In this document: positions 18,600 through 32,200 of the stretch, in pieces
Layout: the number at the start of each line of letters is the position of its first letter
How positions within the stretch are numbered: the first letter of the stretch is position 1
Source of the DNA: Thuidium tamariscinum
Lineage: Eukaryota; Streptophyta; Bryopsida; Hypnales; Thuidiaceae
NCBI GenBank assembly: GCA_947034885.2
Contig: OX344750.2
Coordinates: 4,340,001 to 4,404,000 of the forward strand
Length of the DNA: 64,000 nucleotides
Direction: 5' to 3'
Translations under genes and position numbers: made by a program
The notes under the pieces: model-generated
Seen by the model: the letters and a program-made list of their open reading frames with translations, nothing else
The model's database searches: none
Told to the model about the DNA's origin: nothing

Positions 18600-19777
18600 C
18601 ATCTATGTCTCCTCCTTTTCAGAGCTGCTTTCAGGGCTGGCTTTGCAAAATATGCTCGAATCTGGGTGATCCGAAGCTAGCCAGTTCCCTGTCCTGACGC
18701 CATCCACTCACTGCAGCAGCTCCGTCATCACCAGCAGAAAGTCCTCACGTCGCATCTAAAGCGCATGCAGATGAGAGGAAAGAGCCAAGACACTAACTTA
18801 TTGTAATGTAGATTTCCCAGTTCCAAGGCAGCTAGGCAGACGCAAGTGCAGACAGTGAAATGAGAGGCAGCAAAACAAACCACTAGCTGTCTCCTTTGCG
18901 TGATTCCACTCTGTTTTCTCTTAGTCCACACATGTTCTCTTAAAGTCCACAAATGTTGCTGTCAACAACCAGAAATTGGTCGGAGCTTTAGTCTCGCAAT
19001 GGGGTTCTTGAGCTAAGGGAAGTCTCTTGAAGTGATCAAAAGTCTTATTTTGATGGGAGGGGAAGTTGGGAAAGATCGAACGATCTCCGACTGCGTGTTG
19101 CTCTTCTTTCTGGAGTTTGGTTAAGGCTCGAAAAGTTGAGACATTTGGCAAGGAGATTTTCGTGGTGAGATGGGAGATCTCTTCTTCTCTTTGGGCAGCA
19201 TTTGTGTGTGCTGTTGCAATCTCTTTGGCTTTCTTTCAAGCGTGGATTTCAAGGAGAGAGACGTGGTGAGAGTTACTTGATTGTAACCAATGCGAATGGA
19301 TTCTTGCATCAATTATGCTTGTGATTGTATTCTCGGGTTTCTGACCTAAAGAAAAGGTGAGTTGAGAATTGGGGGAGTCAAGATTTGGGTTCTTTATAAG
19401 GGTGCTGTGAATGGTTCTTACAAGGATGGGGTGTTGTTCGTCGTGAAATTATGAGTTGAAATTGTATGGACATGCAAATTGGAAACCTAGTCCAATTCCG
19501 GGAAACAGGATAGAAACTTCGGTTTCTGTCACTTCGGTTTCTTGTCACTTCGGTTTGTTTCGTGTTTGTATGAACGGATTTATGAAAAATTTGTAGGCAT
19601 TGCGAAGTTAGTCAAGATTAGGGCATTTCATGAGGATGCGGTGAATGCAACGTGGGGTTTTGCTTTCCGTGAAATTGTCGTTGAGACTGCGTGGACTTGC
19701 ATAATGGAAACCTAGTCCTGAAAAGCAGGAAAGAAACCTACAGTCTTCTTATTTCTGTTGTTGTTTGGGGCACAGCT
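18600..19777 (+). promoter_or_regulatory. Probable promoter and 5' leader of the AVT-like transporter gene
   Basis: GC rises from about 18600 and the sequence has coding-leader character up to the ATG at 19778. Two similar phrases, TTCGGTTTCTGTCACTTCGG and a close repeat, occur at 19515-19560, and GTGGACTTGCATAATGGAAACCTAGTCC near 19690 partly repeats the phrase at 19468-19492. The transcription start cannot be fixed by eye. Confidence 0.4.
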
Positions 19778-22700
19778 ATGGCGCCATTCCAAGAGGAAAA
19801 CGGCACGAAAGCTGCATTATTAGAAGGTCACGAAGGAACGTCGTATGACGAGGAGCATGGGGACTGGATTGGAGTCGACAAGGATTATAAATCCAGTCGA
19901 ACAGCATGCGCCCCTTCCACAACCAAGCTGGACTTGCTGGAGTCTTTTGACGATGGGCCAGTGGGCGTGTTGCAATCGGATACGCAGACCGTTTTAAACA
20001 TTGTAAGTGCCATTTCACTATGCTTGTTGGGTTAGGTCATTATATAGTCCTCGGTTGCTATAAGGTCTTGCTTTAAGGTTGAAACCTAATTTTTTTTCTT
20101 TTCTCAATCTCTTAATTTCTTCATCTCTGTACAATCTACAGAAGTACAGAGTTTCTTATTGTTTGTGTTTTATTAGCTTGTGATCTCCCAGTACCAGTGC
20201 TAAAGTTTAATTTTGGCTGCAGGTGAATCTCTATGTTGGCGTAGGGTTACTGAGCTTGGGTTATGCTTTTCGTCTTGGGGGGTGGATCAGTTTGGTACGA
20301 ACCAAATGCTATCCTGAATCTTGACATGCTCGTGAGTATTACGTTTAACCTAGTTCAGAATTACTCGCTACTGATACTATTATGAATCGTTTTTATTAAC
20401 CCTGTATCTTGGTGAATTTTTCTAATTCCAAAGACTGCGACGTGTAGGTGGTGTTGGCAGTGGTGAGCTTTATGTTTGCTTACTCAGCGAAGCTCATATG
20501 TTGGTCATTCGACAAGATGCCAAGAACCATGGTGCAATCGTACCCGAATTTGGGTACCACAGCAATGGGCAATTTGGGTCACTGGATGGTAGATTTCGAT
20601 CTAAAGACCTTTCTTTTCAAGTTTCTTGTCAAATCCAGGGTCAGATTACCAAGTGTGAAACGTTGTGTGCAACCTCTATTTCTGTGTTTGCTTTGAAACT
20701 TTAAAGGTGTAGAGTAGTCTCTCTCCATATTGTCCTAGTAATTGGCCAAGTATCTACCTGTTTGTTCCTGTTCATTAGTAATGACCCCTACTCGAGTCAG
20801 AGAGTTTATTTATATTCAGTTATTGGGCATTAAATTCGTATGGTTCTCATGTTGAGTTAATGTTAAGTTAATGTTAGTGTATCACAAATTTACCTTTAAT
20901 AAGGTTGTGAATCTAGTAGGAGATATTTTGAGACTTCGTTTCAACTACAAGTCAACGATTGAGGATAGGGATTATTTGTGCTGATCTAGGGCCGAAATTG
21001 ATGCGGGAAAAGGTGATGCGGATGGTGATAGGTGATGGTGATGGTGCTGGCGGAGTTTTTTGGAGCGTCATGCATGTGCTTGATCATTGTCTGGCAGTCC
21101 ATTGAGATGCTTTTGCCTCCAGGAGCCTTGTGTCTGGGTTCCATGTGCTTATCTTCAAGGTTGGTTTTCGCAAACATGGCTTCTTGGCTGCTGATGCTCA
21201 GCTTACATGGACCCACGTAACGTTTGCTATAATTGTTTGCTTTTGCAGGGATGCTGTGATTATAGGAAGCACCATTATCATGCTACCAGCTATCTGGATT
21301 CGAACTTTTTCACGGCTGACATCCATAAGCGTCTCCGGGATCATGTCGTCTTTGCTTCTGACCACAGGTTTGTTTTATTCTTTTTTCCATCTTCTTTTGA
21401 ATAGCTTAATTTTTGTTCGAAATGCTAACCTTGTGCTTGGGGACAGTTGTGGTGATATCATGTGCTGTGGATCCAAACCGTGAGGCAGTGCATGACAGCT
21501 CCAGTGCAGTTCATGAAAACGTCAATTGGGCACATTTTCCAATTGCAACAGGCATTCTGGTTGTCTCCCTCTCTGGTATACCCGATTCCATTTTAATCGT
21601 GTACTTTCTTGATCGTTTCAAATTGAAAGTGGTTTCTAGATTGATTGCTTGACAAGCTCCTGCGGATCCTAAACGTAATGTCCTTGACACAGGTCACGCG
21701 GGCTTACCTTCAATGCGAAGAAGTATGAAGAACCCACAAAATTTCGAGCGTTGCCTAAACTTTGCATTTTTATCAATGTTCCTCTTGTACGTCTTCCCTC
21801 CTTCAGTCTGCATTCTCCATATTTGTACTGGTCGTACCAATTGCAAGTCATTGACTGTGTTAGAATGTGATTTATAGTTGTCTTAAAAACAGCTTCCATT
21901 TTGCCACTGTACTTACAAGCTGCTGAGTTCCAGGTATGCCACCATGGGGTCTATTTCGTATTTCTACTTTGGCGGTGCTACGCAGGTGTTGGTGACAGCG
22001 AACCTTAATGAAGCATCTGGGGTGACGGGGTTTGTCCTGCTGAGACTTGGAAAACTAAGGATTACTATCAATGAGTTGGTCACTGTCTTGGTGGCAATGA
22101 GCGCTTACTCCACAATTCCTGTAAGTTCTGCAAGCCTCTTGGATTTAACTGCATTGAAATTTCCAACGACCTCAACCACTTCTATGTATTCGTATACACA
22201 TCTAGAGAGCACCTTCACATGCTTTTGGTTGCTGATTTTCTAGCCATCTGCAAGAATGTACTTGCTATAAAGTAGTTACTTTGTTTACCTTGGTGGTCCT
22301 AATCACGACCAACTTGAAAAAAACTTTATGAGCATCTTCTAACGTGTTCACTTCCAACCTTTTTTATTTTCGGCACCGTGTGGCCAGATTGCACCATTTC
22401 AAAATAAATGTCTTTTTTTTGCCAGATAAAAGTAATCTTTTTTCGCCAGAAATTTTCTAGTTCTCTTTAAAATATGGATGAAGTTGCCAAATTTGGATGA
22501 AAAAGTGTATGAATATGACGGTAAAGTGTTTTTAAGTCCAAAAGATGGATGAATGTAAAAATACAATGCTTCACCAAATTTGAAGTGATCGCCATCTTGG
22601 CACTTTCTCAAAAAGTTAAAAAAAAGGGCTGTTCACTTCCAATTGCAGGCTCTGACGTATGTGATAGCGGAATTAATAGTGGACTTGACCTCGAGATCCG

Positions 22701-23516
22701 CAAGTGCCCATCATCCAGGTATTAAAAACAGCTCATCTCGGGGAGAAATTGTTAGCAAGTGTAGCAACTCTATGTTTGCTTTTCAGTCTGTTTTGTTTTT
22801 TAAGCATTCAAAACGAGGAAGTATAATCTCTGTGTTTGGAGATTGAATCCTTCGCTAGAATTTGCAGCAAGATCTGATCAGGGCTCTATCATTGCAGGTG
22901 CAGCCGATTTAATTACAAGGACGATAGTGCTGGGTCTGGCTTACGTAGTCGCCTACCTTGCGTACGTTCACGATAACCTCTGTTTGTACTTGATATTGTT
23001 CCTGGAGTGCGTTTAACAGGCTCCATGTATGGTTTAAACAATGTGATGTTGTGATGTTGTACAGGTACAATGTGCTTGGGAGTGTGGAATCTATTGTTGG
23101 AGGAGTGTGCTCCGTTTCAGTATCCCTCCTTCTTCCGTCCCTTTTCTATTACAAGTGAGCAACTCATCTCATCCTTGTATACGAAGGAATTGCTATTAGT
23201 AGTGTTGTGCACAGTCTGTTGTCTTGAAGGCATTCTTAGTCCAAGGTTCAGACGAGGCTCTCTTAGCAGTTCCTTTGAGTTCAGACTCTGAAATAACTGC
23301 GTGGCTGGGCACCATGTGCTGTGCCACATAAAGTTGAATTCACGCCCACGTCTACTGACATGCTTGGATTCTCATTTTATGAACAGGTTACATAAGGAGG
23401 AGATGAGCCCCACGAAGAAAGCCGCAGTAGTTGGGATGTGCATGTTTGGTGTCATCTGCCTCGGCGGCATTACTTCCATCAACATCCTGGAGCTCACACA
23501 TATCATCAAGGTGTGA
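19778..23516 (+). CDS. AVT-type vacuolar amino acid transporter (AAAP family), 12 exons, 482 aa
   Basis: Exons: 19778-20002, 20223-20294, 20448-20588, 21032-21159, 21249-21367, 21447-21575, 21693-21786, 21934-22120, 22649-22718, 22898-22961, 23065-23154 and 23387-23516 (TGA). All introns are GT-AG and all phases agree, giving 483 codons with no internal stop. An acidic hydrophilic N-terminus of about 70 residues is followed by LNI-VNLYVGVGLLSLGYAF, the first transmembrane segment of AVT proteins. GHAGLPSMRRSMKNP in exons 6-7 is the strongest family signature. Later exons give hydrophobic helices, including SVSVSLLLPSLFYYK. AVT proteins move neutral amino acids across the vacuolar membrane; which member this is cannot be told. 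Start context CAGCTATGGCG is good. Intron 8 (22121-22648) contains a dispersed-repeat copy. The gene looks intact. Confidence 0.85.
22360..22620 (+). repeat. GGATGAA-rich dispersed repeat inside transporter intron 8, copy 2
   Basis: Shares TTGCACC, several GGATGAA motifs and a GTGATCGCC-type end with the copies at 175-440 and 44222-44455. It accounts for about half of the 528-nt intron. It does not touch the splice sites as modelled. Confidence 0.5.
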
Positions 23517-25049
23517 AAAAACCAAGTTAGTGTTGGGACTCTTTCCACAATTTTTTACACAACAGACCGTTTTAGAAGCAAGTCCCAGTTGCAGAGATGG
23601 GATTGAACTGAGGGTTGCATTGCATTATGGGTACAAGCTAGGATCGTGGCTGCGGAGGGAAACTCAAGGAGAATCCTGCAGTGATTCACATGGCACTTGA
23701 ATCGAAATTGTGTATATACACTTGCAGAGTCCAGAGAAACCGAAGCAAGTTGCTCAGTGGCTTTCAACAGATTGTTGACATTTGAGTAATGTTTCTCATT
23801 TCTGTATACAGCCAAGTAGCGGATGTTGGTAGTTGTCAGTCCTTCCACAATTGAATCGATGCAGAATGTGTGACGAATGCACATCCTAGTCTATGAAGTT
23901 TTAAAAGGAGTAAAATGTTTCTGCGGTACATTGCTTCGTCCTCATTCAATGTTAAAGGATAGGTATTCACCTACTTGATGGGGAGTCTGTCTGTGAACTG
24001 CACACTTTACAGCAGCTTTGGGTGGGTGGGAGTTCTCCATTCTGCACCTACAAGTTTGTATGGGGTTTCAGAGTACGGGTCTCGTATACAGTACTGTGCT
24101 GGACTGTACATACTAGGTCAGTTTGGAAAGGGAGGGAGAGAGGTTGGTCTGCCATTCTGCTCTTTTAGCCTTTCAGGTTTGACGTACAATTAAAATGAAC
24201 AGACTCTGACCCACAGCAACCTCAAAAAGAGGTTGGAGTTATTTCTCTCTAAGGACATTCTGGCCTCTAAAGAAAATTTAATTTTTTTTGGACACAAGTA
24301 AAGGTCCTCTAAAGTTTTGAGGGAGTAGAGTGGCTTTTAGATCACATGGATAACACCTCAAACAAGACTCTATTGGACAATTTTGAAGAGAGTAGTAATG
24401 TTAGATCACTTTGCCTCATGTTAAGAAAGAGCAGAGGGTAATGTGCAATGACAAGTTCCTTCAAAGGTGATGTGATATGACAAATATTGTATCCCATAAA
24501 TATTGAAGAAATAACTATCCATTTCTCCAAAATGATTTTAGAAAAATATTGGAAGTCTACAACAATGACACGAGGATAGAAGGCCAATACTAACTTATAG
24601 AGCCCAAAAATCAAATAAAGTCATTGTAATTTTTGTGTTGTCTTTTAGGTGGATAGTCACTCATGGGTATTCAAGGATTAATTTTCAAATTAATTATGTT
24701 TTCCACCTCAAACCTCTGTAGGAAGTAATTAGTAGGAAAGTATTCTTGAATGATAGAAATTGGATGACTCTAGATGTTGATTAGAGGTCAAGCCCAACTT
24801 TTGCCTTTCAAAATTCATAGTAATTTCAATTCAAGAGATTAAATTACCAATTTTTTTGCAATCTCCATTATTTTTATCAATGCATCTCTTAAAATATTTA
24901 CTTTGCCTTGCACTACCCTGGATTGTATCCAAATGTGCTTATTTGATCGGTTATGGGTACATCTACTTTAGTAGTGAACCCGACATTACTAAAATGGAAA
25001 TGTAAACATTTATATATAACCCAATGTTATCCGCATTGATAAGTAGGGG
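23517..25049. other. 3' flank of the transporter gene and AT-rich intergenic DNA
   Basis: The first 700 nt after the stop probably include the 3' UTR. From about 24240 the sequence is AT-rich repeat DNA; 24716-24975 is an inverted copy of 30210-30470. No further gene is seen. Confidence 0.5.
24716..24975 (+). repeat. Dispersed repeat, inverted copy at 30210-30470
   Basis: The phrases GGAAGTAATTAG near 24720, GGTCAAGCCCAACTTTTGCC near 24789 and GGGTACATCTAC near 24955 recur in reverse order and orientation at 30210-30470. A third, more diverged relative is near 40855-41000. Probably an unclassified transposon family. Confidence 0.6.
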
Positions 25050-25438
25050 TTGATGAGTGTGCCCCAGAATCGACGGTCATCAAATCATCAGTCCTCCCAC
25101 GGGGCGGGCCCCGCCACTATTTCTGTCCAGGTACATGAGACTCCAAATCACTCCTCCTCCAAAACAAAGCAAAAGACAAGAAATCACTCCTCCAATGACA
25201 TCGAGCCAGCTGTCACAGACTCACGTGAGCCCAAGAGGGACCTGGGCTATTAAAAAGCCTCGGTCATAGGGTCGGTCCCACTGGGGGATAGGGCCTCTAC
25301 AGGGGGTTGGGCTTATCCCAAGATTGGCAGAGTGATCATCATGCTCGCTCGGATGGGCTCCCATTTGGAGAGATACTCTTATTTATTGGACTCCTATTTG
25401 GGGAACTGGTCAATGCCTACTTACAGATTGTTCTTACG
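25050..25438. other. GC-richer patch of unknown nature
   Basis: Contains GGGGCGGGCCCCGCC and CCTCGGTCATAGGGTCGG. Short open frames exist in more than one frame but none resembles a known protein. It may be part of the inverted-repeat element immediately to the right or an old retrotransposon fragment. Confidence 0.3.
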
Positions 25439-25718
25439 GATTTACGCAGAACGGTAAATCATACCATCGAAGGTGGGCCCCACAGGGTAAATCTCATTTT
25501 AGCAGGGGTTGACAAGGGTTTGGGGTTTATATTTGTCATGGGGTTTTTTGCATGTTTGGAGTCCACCTGACTCATTTGGGGTCTCTGATTCTGAATCTGA
25601 ATTCTGAATTTGAAAAAAATGAAAAATGAAAAAAATAAAAAATTTCATTGTTTTTCTTGGGGTAAATCCAACCTGCGGAGCCCACCTTTGATGGTATGAT
25701 TTAACGTTGCGCTGTATT
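25439..25718. mobile_element. Foldback/MITE-like element with 23-bp near-perfect inverted repeats
   Basis: AAATCATACCATCGAAGGTG at 25456-25475 (extending to 25478) is matched inverted at 25680-25702 with one mismatch, and weaker pairing continues outward to about 25439 and 25718 and inward for about 12 bp. It lies in a locally GC-richer patch (25050-25750). No target duplication was settled. Confidence 0.55.
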
Positions 25719-25859
25719 TATGGCAGCCAGCCGGGGGAGGAACTGACCCCCTCGGCCTTTTGATTTCCCACGTATGAAAACATTAGCAAATTTTGAACTC
25801 ATGTTTTCTTTTATCATTACATTCAGTAGCAGACTGTCACACTGCCTCCCAACGGATGA

Positions 25860-25916
25860 AATGGTGTGGAATATCCCAAACCATTCCATCCAGCACCAAT
25901 GGTATTCCACACCATT
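25860..25916. repeat. Short hairpin-forming inverted repeat
   Basis: AATGGTGTGGAATA at 25860-25873 pairs exactly with TATTCCACACCATT at 25903-25916 across a 29-nt loop. Confidence 0.6.
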
Positions 25917-26183
25917 CAGTAACTAAAGTTGCAACTCCAAGAAATGTCAGATGAAAATTAGGTGATGGGGACTTCACCAAGGGGAAGGCAGTCCTTCCAT
26001 GGGCTATTGAATGTTATGATGCATTGAGTGAGTGGGTTCCCATTTTTTTTCAAAATAAACAAATAAAATTCCTGAATTAGTAAAAGCAAAAAATAATAAA
26101 TTGCTTCGCCAGGGCTTTCCCTTGACGGAGTGGTTTGATGTACTGTTTCCCTTATCAATGGAAATTGTCCATTTGTTTCAAAA

Positions 26184-26185
<2 letters not shown>

Positions 26186-26221
<36 letters not shown>
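26186..26221 (+). repeat. (AAT)n microsatellite
   Basis: About 12 uninterrupted AAT units, followed shortly by an (AAAC)n tract near 26233-26252. Confidence 0.9.
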
Positions 26222-26224
<3 letters not shown>

Positions 26225-29200
26225 TAAAAAATAAACAAACAAACAAACAAACAAGTATGTAAGGGTGTTGATTAAAATAGAATCTAAATTTTAAAAACCC
26301 TTTGAACACATCCATTCTGACTCCTGCCACACTGGGAGTCTGGGACTGGGAAAACAATATTGGAATGCACTGCTCTATCCCGGATTTATTTATCCAAGGC
26401 TATTGATTATCTGGTTTTGTTTTTTTGTTTTTTTTTTGAAACAAATGAAATTGATTATCTGTTTTTGTTTGAAGTATCAATTGGGGCAAATCTTCGAAGC
26501 TAAGTTAAAACAAATTTTTGCAATTATAATTTGCACATGCTCTGCTCCCTCTATTTAACCCTTAACCCCTCACCGCCCAAGGGGACCAAAAAGTGTCCTT
26601 ACACAGTTTAGCAGTCAACTTCAAAGTGCTATAACTTTTGCATCCAATGTTCAAATTCAATAAAACTCATTGGCAAAGTTGTCCATACCAGTCTAGTTTT
26701 TGTGATAAAATTTTCATATCTATCCAAGATGTATAGAGTTTTTGAAATCCATTCAAAGTTCGCAGGTTCAATTTGAGTTCAGCACACTGCATTGACATGG
26801 CTACAACTTTGGGGTCCTGTATCTTTTTCATCAAATGTTAGTTTTCAATAAAAAAAATAATCTGATGGGTTTTATTCCCTATAAAGTTTAATTATTGCGG
26901 TAAGTTTTTCATGTCAATCCATGTTGTTTTGAATGCTTGGGAGCAATTCAAAGTTCAAAATCCAGACATTTTCGCATTTCACTGAACTTTGTCGGCTTAT
27001 AACTTCTTCAAAAAGGGGTTGTTTTTTTATAATTTTTGTTGGAAAAGTTGCACATACTAGTCTAGTTCTTGTCATAAAAATTTCATATCAATCCAAGAAG
27101 TTATGATTGACTGAGAAGCATTTTAGTAGAGGTAGGTTCAACCATAGATGTGTTTTTTGCTACTTTTTTCACTATTTTTTGACATTTCAAAACAATTTTG
27201 CAAAGAGAATGAATGAACTAAATGATTTTTTTTCCACCAATGTGTTTTTCTTTTGGTGTTGAATCACTTTGTAGTTTAAATTTTTTTCATTTGAGTAGGT
27301 TTAGAAATCAAATTTCACCTCCAAATGTATTTTTAGAAAAAAATTGGCATCTTTTTTCAACACTAGGGTCATTGCAAGAAACACTTTACATTTTTGTTTC
27401 AAAAACGCAGTTTTTTTATGTAGAATTGGCAGTCTTGTGCGATCTTGCGAGTACTACGCATTTGCATTGCGCACGTTGATGTCAGCCGTTGATTTCGGGT
27501 GCCTATAATTCTAGGTTGTTGATTTTGTACTATGCAGTACTATGTAGTACTACAGAGTGCTACCAAGTACTACTCAGGCCACTGGGAGTAGAAAATAGCA
27601 GAAAAGGGCTCCGTCCTCTAACTCCTCACCACCCAAGGCCTATACATGTCAGAAAATAACCTTGCTTTTTCAAGTGTTATAAGTCTAAATGTGAATAAGG
27701 TATGAAATTCAATCTCAACGTGTAAGAGATTGTGTAGAAAAAGTACAATGATATCACTTATAGATAGAAAGATTTGATGATGTTTGATGATGTCAAGGTG
27801 TTACAACTATGAAAGTCATTTGAAGTCTTTCACTCTTCTTTTCACTTGTCAAATCTGAAAAATTCGTCACCAAAAAAATTATGAGGTTAAAGGACATAAG
27901 ATGCATAACCCTAATCAACTTGTAGCTTCTCAAAATCTACTCTATTATTTTTTAAATGAATTTCTAATGTGATTTTTTCTCCAAGATATAGCATATTTGA
28001 GGCTCATTTTCAAATGCCCTTAACACTAGAAAATAGAGATTTGCAATGGACACCTTTGAGCAAAGTCTTGAATAGAAAAATCATAAACATTGTTTTTCAA
28101 AAAGAATTTTTTAAATATATAAATTACTACAAATAGTATTTTAGAAAATTTTATTTATCTTCAAAACATTATTGACACTAGAATTTGGTGCTTCAAGCAT
28201 TTGGAGAATAAAATTTTGGACCTCCAAATTTATTAAATTGAAAACACTCTAAACCATCAAAATAAGCAATTTAGCATAGTTGGAGGTACCTTTTTAAAAA
28301 CAAAAACTTTTAAGAATAGTAGCAATTGAAAATCTTGAATTAAAAAAAAATTGGATAAGAATGAAATTAGTAGGAATCCTCAAAGTAGAAGCTCTATAGG
28401 CCATTGAAACTATTACATAGCCTAGTCATAAAAATAAAAATCTAGATAATCAATCATTAGGGGATTTTGAAGCCATTGGAAGACTACGGGTTCTCGGATT
28501 GTAGAAACGCAATTTCTGCCGTGTGAACAAGAATCCTACATGATCGAGAGAGTGCCACGTCATTAAATTTTATTTTTTTGGGGTCTTTTTTTAATATTTT
28601 AGGCCCCCCCAAAAAAAGTTATTTTATATTTTTGGATAGATGCTGGCCTAACAGCAGCTAGCAGTTACGGGAACAATTTTGGGGAACAACCCCAAAACAA
28701 CCCTTTGGAGGCCTCAAATCCCCTCTAATGACTTAGTGAATTACAATTAACTATAACAATGTTTTAATTGCACATTTGGGGATACTTTCAACAAAAAATT
28801 TCTTGTCAATAGTAGTAACACAAAGAATTTCAAGTGATTTTACCTTGGCATATGAAGCATACATGAGCACCTTTGCAATGCATCACATGATTTTTCAGCT
28901 TTCTAAGAGACTATTTTTGGATTGTTCTCCAAAATTATTCCCTACATAATAAGCCAACCCTTATTCATTTGATTTTTAAAATTAAAAAATATATATTATT
29001 ATTATTATTATTTTTTAAATTCCAATTTTTTTTTAATATATTTAAGAACTAAAAACCAAATTTAAAATAAATTTAAATTTAAAATTAGTGAATTAATATT
29101 ATTTGATGTAGTCGTGTCTCAACCACATTAGTATGCTTACATGGGAGAGTTCCTTGAGTTTCCTACAATGTTCTTAAAGTTCCTACAACATTGTTTCAGT

Positions 29201-32200
29201 CCAAGAACTTGCAGTCTTAAAAAATCATGTAAGGATAGCTCAAGATTGCAAGACCTCATTCTACAAAAAAAAAAAGATGAACAAGGGCAAGAGGACCAAA
29301 ATTCTATAATGAAAAAGTATGAATATGCAAATTATGACAATATTTTGCCTTGTCTTTATCTATTTTGAAGGACTCACTGCATAGAATTGTCATAACACGA
29401 CCATCTTAGAATTTAGTAAGTCTATGGCAGTAGTGTAAAAGGTAGTGAGGGACATGGGATCTCATTTTTTACCAAAAATTGTTGAACCTCCAAGTTGGCA
29501 CTCTTGACAACATTTGAAAAACTATAGGGGATACTTTGTGAAAGCATTGCTTGAGATATGCAAATAAAGATTCAAGCATGGTTCCTATCAATGAATTGTA
29601 CATTTTCTTTTGGTCAAGGTGTTGATGGTAGTGGAAAGGAGATTCTTGGGTTTCTTAAAGTACTTCATCAAGACATTGTATGAATTAACTATGAATAAAT
29701 TGTACATTTTAGACTAGAATTTGTAAGGCTTAGTTTTAGAATCAAATCACAATTAGGTGTTCCTACCTTATTACTTTCAATCCATGATTGTAAACCTCAT
29801 TCAATCCATGTTAATATAAAAGCAAATTAGAAACACATTGTCTAAAAATTACTATTATTGATGTCTCATTTAATATAGGAGAAGGCTCGAAAACAGTTCA
29901 GGCATTAAGGACCATCCTATAGATGGCTATGAAATGGACATGGGATGGTTCTTTAATTGACCTCTTTAATCATTGAATGAATCAAAAAAAGAAAGTATTA
30001 CTAATTGCAAGATCCAATCAATCTCTTTCTTTTCTCCCTTTTTCTTAAAAATTACAAGTGAAAGATTTTTGAAAGACCTAGGGTCATAAATAGGGACCTA
30101 TGACACAACTTGTTTGAAAATCTCTTTGATTGAAAAATGAGCTAAAAATATTCCCATCTCAAGGTATACATAAAAAGGTAGATCAACTCTTGAATGAAGA
30201 GTTTTTGAGCCTCTTAAGGTAGATGTACCGATAAAATAAGCACATTTGGACACAATTTAGGGTAGTGCAACATAAAACAAATATTTTAAGAGGTGCATTG
30301 ACAGAAATAATGGGGATTGCAAAAAATTTGGTAATTTTATCTCTTGAAATGAAATTACTATGAATTTTGAAAGGCAAAAGTTGGGCTTGACCTATTACCA
30401 ACATCTAAAGTCATCCAATTTCAATCATTTAAGGACTACTTTCCCGCTAATTACTTCCTACTTTTGTGCTCACTTATGTGTCATTAATTTGTTGGTTCAA
30501 ATCTTGAAAAAGTACAAAGACACACATTCAAAAAAAAAGAGAAATCCATTTGTATCTTGGTTGGAATAGGGTACCCTATTTATGATTGTTGGGGTGTGTT
30601 AGTAATGGGTACATCTACCTTGCCTTAGATACGAAAACAATGAGTTTTTCCCCAGTTTCCCCAAATTTACAATCAAAAACTCAAAATGAGTGACCAAAAT
30701 CCTATGAGAGACTGATCCATGGGCTCCAATACTGCCACCTGTTGGCAGTTTCTTTGCGGAAGGCACAAAACTTTTTAACCAACTTTTTATAACTCTTGCC
30801 TGTTCCTATTATATTGCAACCCTGAAATTTTTAGGTGATTTCATTGTGCTGGTCATCTATAAACTGGACTTCGAGTTCAAATTCTTGCCATTTCAATCAA
30901 TGAAGTTTCTGGACATCTCATCTTTTACTTCTAAAAAGCTTTTAAGAAAATGGGAATCCTTTCATCACTGATTTCTCCTAATGAACAAGTCATGGGGTTC
31001 AGAACATGAAGAAAAAATATTGGGTCAATTTGAATTACTATAGCCTGAAGTCACCTTTGGCAAAAAATAATTAAATTCTTTGAACCCAATGGTTTTGGAA
31101 ATTAGTAAGCCAATTTGTCAAATCCAAGGAAAACTAAACATAAAGCAGTCAAAGTGTTGGAAAAGATATCTAGCAAAGCTTGATTTTAAGACATATGTAC
31201 TTAACTCCTAAATGCTCAAGGCTTTTTCTAAGCTTCTAGGAATTTGATTTAAATTGAACAAAAAGTCAACATTTTGATAAGCTTTATCAAATTTTAAATA
31301 AATGTAGCCATTCAACTTCAAACTAGACATGTTAGAGATCACTTAGCAAAAGAAAACACAAAAATATCACTTATGGATTGAAAGATTACAATGTTTGACC
31401 ATAGGGGTGTTAAATTTGCAAAAGTAACTTGAAGTCTTTTGATACTCTTTTCACATGTCAATTTAAAAAAATTTGTCACCAAAAAAATATGAGGTTAACG
31501 GGCCAAACTTGCATAACCTCATTCAATTTATGGCTTCTCAAAATCTACCCTATAATTTTTTTCAAATGAATTTCTAATGGGATTTTTTCTCCAAGCTCTA
31601 GTGTACTTGAGGCTCATATCTAGGAGCCCTCAATACTACAAAAAGTTCACATATATTACAATGGACACCTTTGCACAAAATCTTGAATAAAAAACTTATA
31701 ATAAATCATTTTCAAGATTGGTTTTTTGATGCTTAAATTAAACTTCATAAAGAAGTTTTCAAAAATATAAACTAATAAGAATAGCAATTTGATTAGGTTT
31801 TATTTAACTTCAAAGTTTTGTATGCTCTAGATTTTGGTGCTTGGGCCGATTTAGGGGTTAATAATGTGGAATCTAATTGTATTCCTCTTCTTTTACAATG
31901 AAACAAGGACACTATGATCAATATTGAGTTCATGGAAAGCTATAATTATCATTTTTATAATAGCATCCCATGTCGAGTGTTAAAACAACCTTGTTAACAA
32001 ACTTGGGAGATGATTGTAATGGCTTGGCAAAAACTTATGACCAACAACATTGTAATTGCGTATGTAGAGACACAAGGCCTATAGATTTTTTATCTTGCAT
32101 GTCTTCAATTCACAAACCAACTATGACTATAGTGAGCCTTTCTTGGCCCTATACTACTACTGTACTACAAGAGAGTCCTTGACCTACCACTTTTACCTTG

